Positions 6,906 to 11,194 of a DNA stretch of 11,194 nt are shown piece after piece (within the stretch, counting starts at the first letter, position 1; each line of letters starts with the position of its first letter). The position numbers were made by a program, and so were the translations under genes. Location: NCBI GenBank assembly GCA_902766515.1, contig CACXEB010000063.1:1-11194 (forward strand). The letters are read 5' to 3'. Under the pieces are notes generated by a model. It searched no databases and was not told where the DNA came from. It worked only from the letters and a program-made list of their open reading frames with translations. This DNA comes from an uncultured Eubacteriales bacterium (GTDB lineage: Bacteria; Bacillota_A; Clostridia; Christensenellales; Aristaeellaceae).

Positions 6906-8606
6906 ATGCTGACGGAACTGCTTGTACGTAACATCGCTCTGATCGACGAGGTACACGTCCATTTCGGCGCCGGGCTGCACGCCCTGACCGGTGAAACCGG
7001 CGCCGGCAAGTCGATCGTCATCGACTCGATCACGCTCCTGCTGGGCGGGCGCGCGTCCAAGGACCTGATCCGCCACGGCACCGACCGCGCGTATGTCGAA
7101 GGGGTGTTTTCACTGCCGGACGCGCCGGGCGCGCTGGAGCTGCTGAAGGCCAACGACCTGGACCAGGACGACAGCCAGGTGGTCCTTGCCCGTGAGCTGA
7201 CCGCCGCGGGGCGCAGCAACTGCCGGATCAACGGCGTCCTGGTCCCGCTGGCGCAGTTCAAAGCCATCTCTTCCCTGCTGATGGACATTCACGGGCAGCA
7301 TGAGCACCAGTCCCTGATGGACGAGCGCCAGCACCTCAAATGGCTGGATGCCGCCGGCACGCAGGATCACGCGGAGCTGCTCCGGAAAGTCCGGGAGGCT
7401 TATGAGCAATGGCACGCGTCCCACCTGCAGCTGGAAAAGCTCAAAAAGAGCCTGATCGAGCAGTCGGAGCGGGCGGATATCCTGGAATACCAGCGCAAGG
7501 AGCTTGAAAGCGCGCATCTGGCCGCCGGCGAGGAGGACGAGCTTTCCCAGGAGCGGGATCTGTACAGAAACGCCGAAAAGATCGAATCCCATCTCCGGGC
7601 GGCCTATGAGAGCCTGTACGACGGCGGCAGGACCGCGTCCGCGGTCGACGGCCTCCGGCAGGCGCTGTCGCATATCGAGCGGCTGAGCGCCCTGGACCCC
7701 TCCTTCAGCCAGGCGCAGGAGCGGCTGAGCAATCTGTACTATGAGGCGGAGGATCTCGGCGAAACCCTCCGGGACCGCCTGAACGGCCTGAACTTTGACG
7801 AGGACAGGCTGGACGAGATCTCCCGCCGCCTGGACCAGCTGCACCGGCTGAGCCGGAAATACGGCGCGACCAGCGCCGATATGATCGCCCGGCTGGAAGA
7901 AATCCGGCAGAATCTTGAGCTGCTGGCACATTCGGAGGATCACCTGGACGAGCTCGAAAAAAAGACCGCCCGGCTGCACCAGGCCTATGCGGCTGCCGCC
8001 GAAGCGCTGAGCGCGGCCCGGAAATCGCTTGCGCAAAGCTTCGGGCAGGATCTGGAAAAGCAGTTGCATGAGCTGAACATGATCGGCACGCGCTTCCGGG
8101 TCAGCCTGACGCGCGGCGAGGAAACCCCGCATGGCGTCGACCGCTGTGCGTTCATGATCGCCCCCAACCGGGGCGAACAGTACAAGCCGCTCGCCGAAAC
8201 GGCGTCCGGCGGCGAGCTGTCCAGGATCATGCTCGCCATCAAGGCCAAGGCGGGAGAAAAATCGCTGATCCCCTCCATGGTATTTGACGAGATCGATACC
8301 GGCATCAGCGGCCGCACCGCGCAGGTCGTCGCCGAGAAAATGGCGGACATCGCCCACTACCGGCAGGTGCTCTGCGTCACCCACCTGCCGCAGATCGCCG
8401 CCATGGCCGACCACCAGATTCAGATCGAAAAGCAGTTCAACGGCGAGCGTACGGTGACCCACCTGACCGAGCTGGACCATGAAGGCCGCGTCGCAGAACT
8501 CAGCCGCATGCTCGGCGGGGCGGAAGGACAGACCCGGAGCGCCGTCGATCACGCGAAGTCGCTCCTGAAGGAGGCGGCCGACTACAAGGTTTCAAAAAAG
8601 GAATAA
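6906..8606 (+). CDS. recN: RecN, SMC-like DNA double-strand-break repair ATPase
   Basis: SMC-like ATPase that gathers and tethers DNA ends early in recombinational repair. The 566 residues match the family. The N-terminal ATPase half has Walker A GETGAGKS (29-36) and DIHGQHEHQ (127-135); the middle (about 160-385) is rich in charged heptad-like helices, the coiled coil with its short hinge. The C-terminal half carries the ABC signature ASGGELSR (433-440), Walker B MVFDEID (458-464, catalytic E462) and VTHLPQIAA (491-499). ATG 6906 lies four bases after the argR stop, with GAGGG ten bases upstream. It ends the rightward operon; no clear intrinsic terminator follows. Confidence 0.97.
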   Translation: MLTELLVRNIALIDEVHVHFGAGLHALTGETGAGKSIVIDSITLLLGGRASKDLIRHGTDRAYVEGVFSLPDAPGALELLKANDLDQDDSQVVLARELTAAGRSNCRINGVLVPLAQFKAISSLLMDIHGQHEHQSLMDERQHLKWLDAAGTQDHAELLRKVREAYEQWHASHLQLEKLKKSLIEQSERADILEYQRKELESAHLAAGEEDELSQERDLYRNAEKIESHLRAAYESLYDGGRTASAVDGLRQALSHIERLSALDPSFSQAQERLSNLYYEAEDLGETLRDRLNGLNFDEDRLDEISRRLDQLHRLSRKYGATSADMIARLEEIRQNLELLAHSEDHLDELEKKTARLHQAYAAAAEALSAARKSLAQSFGQDLEKQLHELNMIGTRFRVSLTRGEETPHGVDRCAFMIAPNRGEQYKPLAETASGGELSRIMLAIKAKAGEKSLIPSMVFDEIDTGISGRTAQVVAEKMADIAHYRQVLCVTHLPQIAAMADHQIQIEKQFNGERTVTHLTELDHEGRVAELSRMLGGAEGQTRSAVDHAKSLLKEAADYKVSKKE

Positions 8607-8611
8607 TCTTC

Positions 8612-8647
8612 TTTTCGCGCGGATCATCGAAGTTACACTTGCGAAAA
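8612..8647. repeat. Inverted repeat TTTTCGC / GCGAAAA touching the next promoter
   Basis: Perfect 7-base arms at 8612-8618 and 8641-8647 with 22 bases between. The right arm overlaps the -35 box of the promoter at 8639-8667. It could be an operator or a weak hairpin after recN; it lacks the GC stem followed by T run of an intrinsic terminator. Chance is possible for arms this short. Confidence 0.3.
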
Positions 8648-8667
8648 TGACAGGAATCAGGTATAAT
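8639..8667 (+). promoter_or_regulatory. Promoter of the cytidylate-kinase-like gene and following membrane gene
   Basis: TTGCGA (8639-8644), a 17-base spacer and a perfect TATAAT (8662-8667). The start should be near 8674, giving a leader of about 73 bases before ATG 8747. This separates the two genes from the recN operon. Confidence 0.75.
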
Positions 8668-8746
8668 AAGGTCAATGGATGGCCATAACGACCGGGATCG
8701 GGTTCCGTTTTATGCGCTACATCATCGTATGCAGGAGGTCGAAGTC

Positions 8747-9355
8747 ATGAGCAAGCGTATCATCACAATCAGCCGTGAGTTTGGCGCGGGCGGTCACACC
8801 CTTGGTAAAATGGTCGCGGAACGCCTGGATATTCCCTTCTACGATCATGAAATCATTGACCGGGCCGTGGCGGATACCGGGTTTTCCCCGGACTTCGTAC
8901 GGGAAGCCGGCGAATACGCCTCCACGACGCACAGCTTCCTGTTCAATCTCCTGCTGTCCCACAGCGTCACGACCGCGCCCGGCGGCGAGCTCAGCAACTA
9001 TGACAAGATCTATATCGCCCAGGCGCGCACGATCCAGGACCTGGCAGAGAAATCGCCCTGCGTGATCGTCGGCCGCTGCGCCGACTATATCCTGCGCGAG
9101 CGGGATGACTGCCTGAACGTGTTCGTGCATGCCTCCAAGGAATACCGGGCCAGGCGCGTGCTGGAGGAATACGGCGAAAAGGAAGGCCAGACCGTCGCCG
9201 AACGCCTGGAGGAGAAAGACAAAAAGCGCATGCTCTATTACAAGCACTACACCGACCGCGATTGGGCGGATATCAACAATTACCACCTGACCATCAATAC
9301 CGCGGTCATTCCCCTCGAGCTGGCTGCCAGCTGGATCGCAGATGCTGTCCGCTGA
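8747..9355 (+). CDS. Cytidylate-kinase-like protein (Cytidylate_kin2 family)
   Basis: P-loop nucleoside-monophosphate-kinase-like protein of 202 residues. It begins MSKRIITISREFGAGGHTLGK, the mark of the Cytidylate_kin2 family; the phosphate loop GAGGHTLGK (13-21) is followed by Met rather than the Ser/Thr of a classic Walker A, as is usual in this group. Further marks are IPFYDHEIIDRA (29-40), CVIVGRCADYIL (105-116) and the Arg/Lys-rich lid region (132-170, with KKRMLYYKHYTDRDW). The family is common in gut Clostridia; its true substrate is not established, so it should not be called the cell's CMP kinase (Cmk). AGGAGG (8733-8738) eight bases before ATG fixes the start; an upstream in-frame ATG at 8675 would sit at the transcription start. 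The next gene overlaps its end by 14 bases. Confidence 0.88.
   Translation: MSKRIITISREFGAGGHTLGKMVAERLDIPFYDHEIIDRAVADTGFSPDFVREAGEYASTTHSFLFNLLLSHSVTTAPGGELSNYDKIYIAQARTIQDLAEKSPCVIVGRCADYILRERDDCLNVFVHASKEYRARRVLEEYGEKEGQTVAERLEEKDKKRMLYYKHYTDRDWADINNYHLTINTAVIPLELAASWIADAVR
9318..9332 (+). repeat. Perfect hairpin just before the membrane-protein start
   Basis: AGCTGGC-T-GCCAGCT is a perfect 15-base inverted repeat ending nine bases before ATG 9342 and inside the end of the upstream gene. The weak ribosome site CTGGA (9331-9335) overlaps its right arm. The hairpin could keep the downstream start closed until ribosomes from the upstream gene open it; this is inference. Confidence 0.4.
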
Positions 9356-10580
9356 ACGCCGTTTTCAGACATGGCTGCGGGACAGCCTGCCCGGTTTCTG
9401 CGCGGCAGGCTGTTTTCTGGTTGTGTTGGCGGCCGTGGCGGCCCTGACCGGCAAATGGTGCTGGATGCGCAACGGCTATAACAGCTACGCGCTGCAGGCC
9501 GACGCCTGGCTGCACGGCCGCCTGGACCTGGGGCAGGATTATCCCTGGCTGGAGCTGGCGATATACCAGGGCCGGTATTACGTCAGCTTTCCCCCGTTTC
9601 CTTCTTACTTGCTGCTGCCTTTTTCCGCTGTTTTCGGGACGGATACCCCGGATGGATGGATCAGCCTCTTCGCCAGCCTGGTCGGGGTATGGACAGCGGT
9701 CCGCCTGGCGCAGCGGGCGGGCCAGACGCCTACGCACGCCGTCCTGCTGACGCTGTTCCTCTACCTGGGTACCGGCTATCTGTTTATCGCGCTGACGCCG
9801 GCGGTCTGGTTTTTTGCGCAGACGCTTTGCTTCAACCTGTGCATGCTGTCTCTATACTTCGCAATGACGGACCGCGGCGGCTTCAGCCTGACCTGCTGGG
9901 CCTGCGCGGTCGGCTGCCGCCCGATGGTGCTGGTCTTTTTCCCGCTGCTGGCGCTGCTGATCCTGAAAAGCCACCGGCAGGCATCCCCGCGGGACAGCCT
10001 GCTGAGCCTCATGCGGAAACGCTGGTACTGGGCGCTCGGGCCCATTCTCATCGGCGGGAGCTACATGGCCCTCAATTTTCTCCGGTTTGGCAGCGTCCTC
10101 CAGTTCGGCCACGATTACCTGCCCGAGTTCCAGCGCGCCCCCCTCGGCCAGTTCAGCCTGCAGTACTTCTGGGAGAACTTCAGAAACCTGTTCCGTCTGC
10201 CCGGCCTGAACATAGAGACCCATCGTCTGGATTTTCAGCCGTTTGAGGTCTGGTGCTTTGCCCTGATGAATCCCCTGAGCGTGCTCTGCATCGCCGTGCC
10301 GCTCCTGGACGCGGTCAGAAAACGCGACAACCGCCCGGTGCTGATCCTGGCGGTTGTCCTGAGCCTGGTCTATGTTGTGATCCTTTGCTGCCACCGCACC
10401 CTGGGCGGCTGGCAGTTCGGCAATCGCTACATGAAGGATTTCATGCCGTTCCTGTTTGCCGCGCTCTGCCTGAGCGCTCCCGGGTCACGGCGGTTCCGGA
10501 TGCTGATCATCTTCCTTTTCGTCGCCGCGCTCGCGCTGCACCTGGCCGGCACCGTCCTGACATGGAACAACGCGTGGTAA
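9342..10580 (+). CDS. Polytopic membrane protein, GT-C glycosyltransferase-like (function unknown)
   Basis: A 412-residue, strongly hydrophobic protein with about ten or eleven membrane segments (near 18-36, 86-99, 106-124, 132-152, 157-174, 183-207, 229-246, 304-323, 331-350, 366-378, 386-405). After the first segment comes a loop with NGYNSYALQADAWLHGRLDL (44-63), and YYVSFPPFPSYLLLPF (79-94) follows; GGWQFGNRYMKDFMPF (355-370) stands before the final segments. This layout and these motifs resemble the GT39/ArnT-like GT-C enzymes that move sugars from lipid carriers outside the membrane, where an Asp of the first outer loop is catalytic; D54 or D62 would be candidates. The sugar, acceptor and even enzymatic activity are inference. 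It is shorter than most such enzymes. The start overlaps the preceding gene by 14 bases with only a weak ribosome site, so translation is probably coupled. Confidence 0.7.
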   Translation: MLSAERRFQTWLRDSLPGFCAAGCFLVVLAAVAALTGKWCWMRNGYNSYALQADAWLHGRLDLGQDYPWLELAIYQGRYYVSFPPFPSYLLLPFSAVFGTDTPDGWISLFASLVGVWTAVRLAQRAGQTPTHAVLLTLFLYLGTGYLFIALTPAVWFFAQTLCFNLCMLSLYFAMTDRGGFSLTCWACAVGCRPMVLVFFPLLALLILKSHRQASPRDSLLSLMRKRWYWALGPILIGGSYMALNFLRFGSVLQFGHDYLPEFQRAPLGQFSLQYFWENFRNLFRLPGLNIETHRLDFQPFEVWCFALMNPLSVLCIAVPLLDAVRKRDNRPVLILAVVLSLVYVVILCCHRTLGGWQFGNRYMKDFMPFLFAALCLSAPGSRRFRMLIIFLFVAALALHLAGTVLTWNNAW

Positions 10581-10617
10581 AGCCGCTGATCATTCTTTTA
10601 TTGATTGCCTGTTACCA
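10575..10617. repeat. Inverted repeat formed by the ends of two convergent genes
   Basis: TGGTAA (10575-10580) and TTACCA (10612-10617) are the Trp-stop ends of the two converging genes and are exact complements, with 31 bases between them that contain no GC-rich stem or long T run. The 31-base gap has no other feature. It may be coincidence; I see no convincing intrinsic terminator for either gene. Confidence 0.2.
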
Positions 10618-11194
10618 GGTCGACCGCAGTGCCCGCTTCACAGCGTTCTGATGCGCCGCGTCGACCTTTTTGCTTTCATGGGTCATTGATCCGGTAAAGT
10701 GAATGCAGAAGTGGCCGTCAAAATCATTGTCCTTGATGCTGCAGTTGCCATGCGGCATGCCGTTCATGGATCCGGCGTACACATGTCCTTTGTACATGAC
10801 CAGGACGGCCCGCCTGCCCCAGCTCCACCTGCCGCCGTAGATTTTTTTGAGCGTCGCCGTGGCTTCGGCGGTCAGGGGTTCGGTATCCATATGGTTGGCG
10901 CCGTACAGCCGCTTGCATTTGAAGGTTTTTCCGGTCAGCACGTCCTTCACCGTAAAGGTCGCGCCGCGCGGAATGACCTTGGAACCGCCGTGGAACCAGT
11001 CCAGCATCTCCGTGACGTATTTATAGTCGGCGGCATTCTGGCCGAACAGTTTTTTGATCGTGGCATAATCGGCTTCCCCGGTCTGCGTCAGCCTGTTGGC
11101 CCGCTGGTAGGCCTTGACGGCCTTGACCGTCGCGTCGTCAAATTTGCTGTTGACCGTCTCCTTATAATAATTCTTCAGCTTCAGCGCCTGCTGG
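10612..11194 (-). CDS. Peptidoglycan-binding cell-wall protein with L,D-transpeptidase-like C-terminal domain (C-terminal 193 residues)
   Basis: The reading is open to the right edge, so the start, any signal peptide and further domains are unseen. Residues are numbered from the first whole visible codon. Residues 1-50 fit a peptidoglycan-binding domain type 1: LKLKNYY, then FDDATVKAVKAYQRANRL (18-35) and GEADYATIKKLF (39-50). Residues 64-193 form a second domain found, to my knowledge, in wall-associated proteins of Clostridia: GANHMDTEPLTAE (98-110), YGGRWSWGRRAVLV (119-132), SMNGMPHG (142-149), DFDGHFCIHF (157-166), and KVDAAHQNAV (176-185). The spacing H148-x12-H161-x-C163-I-H165 resembles the H...S/T-H-G-C-[IR] active site of YkuD L,D-transpeptidases, but the order is HFC, not HGC, so activity is only a guess. 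It probably acts outside the cell. It converges on the membrane gene with a 31-base gap. Confidence 0.8.
   Translation of the reverse strand, partial: QQALKLKNYYKETVNSKFDDATVKAVKAYQRANRLTQTGEADYATIKKLFGQNAADYKYVTEMLDWFHGGSKVIPRGATFTVKDVLTGKTFKCKRLYGANHMDTEPLTAEATATLKKIYGGRWSWGRRAVLVMYKGHVYAGSMNGMPHGNCSIKDNDFDGHFCIHFTGSMTHESKKVDAAHQNAVKRALRSTW

Noticed and set aside
7110..8552. A 480-codon open frame on the minus strand opposite recN
   Set aside because: It mirrors RecN codon by codon and resembles no protein family; the RecN reading has all its ATPase motifs.
8607..8640. Intrinsic terminator after recN
   Set aside because: There is no GC-rich stem followed by a T run; the only inverted repeat has a 22-base loop and overlaps the next promoter.
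8675..8746. Upstream ATG for the cytidylate-kinase-like gene
   Set aside because: It would fall at the transcription start with no leader, and family members begin at the MSKRIITISREFG segment preceded here by AGGAGG.
1..11194. CRISPR array, insertion sequence, prophage, toxin-antitoxin, tRNA or rRNA
   Set aside because: I looked for spaced repeats, transposase or integrase motifs and RNA gene signatures and found none; nearly every base belongs to recognised genes.

Overview
This window carries about eleven kilobases of ordinary chromosomal housekeeping DNA from a GC-rich Gram-positive bacterium, most likely a member of the Clostridia (Bacillota). The reasons are the gene order prmA-rsmE-mtaB, the lspA-rluD and argR-recN pairs, strong GGAGG-type ribosome binding sites, sigma-A-type promoters of TTGNNN-17-TATAAT form, and a short archaeal-type aspartyl-tRNA synthetase of the kind many Clostridia use. 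The species cannot be named from the sequence. There is no mobile element, phage gene, CRISPR array, rRNA or tRNA.

Left block (1-3571, minus strand): aspS, prmA, rsmE and mtaB read leftward as one tight operon with gaps of 15, 7 and 1 bases. It makes aspartyl-tRNA, then three modification enzymes: PrmA (methylates ribosomal protein L11), RsmE (m3U1498 of 16S rRNA) and MtaB (methylthiolates t6A37 of tRNA). mtaB starts at TTG and runs off the left edge. 

Divergent control region (3572-3760): about 190 bases, much richer in AT than the genes. It holds a clear promoter in each direction, two adjacent perfect hairpins in the aspS leader, and a perfect 12-base palindrome over the lspA -10 box and start point.

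Central block (3761-8606, plus strand): lspA, rluD, mnmE, argR and recN, overlapping or separated by at most eight bases, so probably one transcript. It joins lipoprotein maturation, 23S rRNA pseudouridylation, tRNA wobble-uridine modification, arginine regulation and DNA repair. The presence of mnmE here, away from mnmG, is the least usual point of order.

Right block: a new promoter (8639-8667) drives a cytidylate-kinase-like gene, overlapped by 14 bases by a polytopic membrane protein that resembles GT-C glycosyltransferases. Converging from the right edge is the C-terminal part of a cell-wall protein with a peptidoglycan-binding domain and a C-terminal domain whose His...His-Phe-Cys-Ile-His pattern recalls the L,D-transpeptidase active site. 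That domain and the membrane protein are the parts of the window whose function is least settled. I found no clear new multi-gene system.
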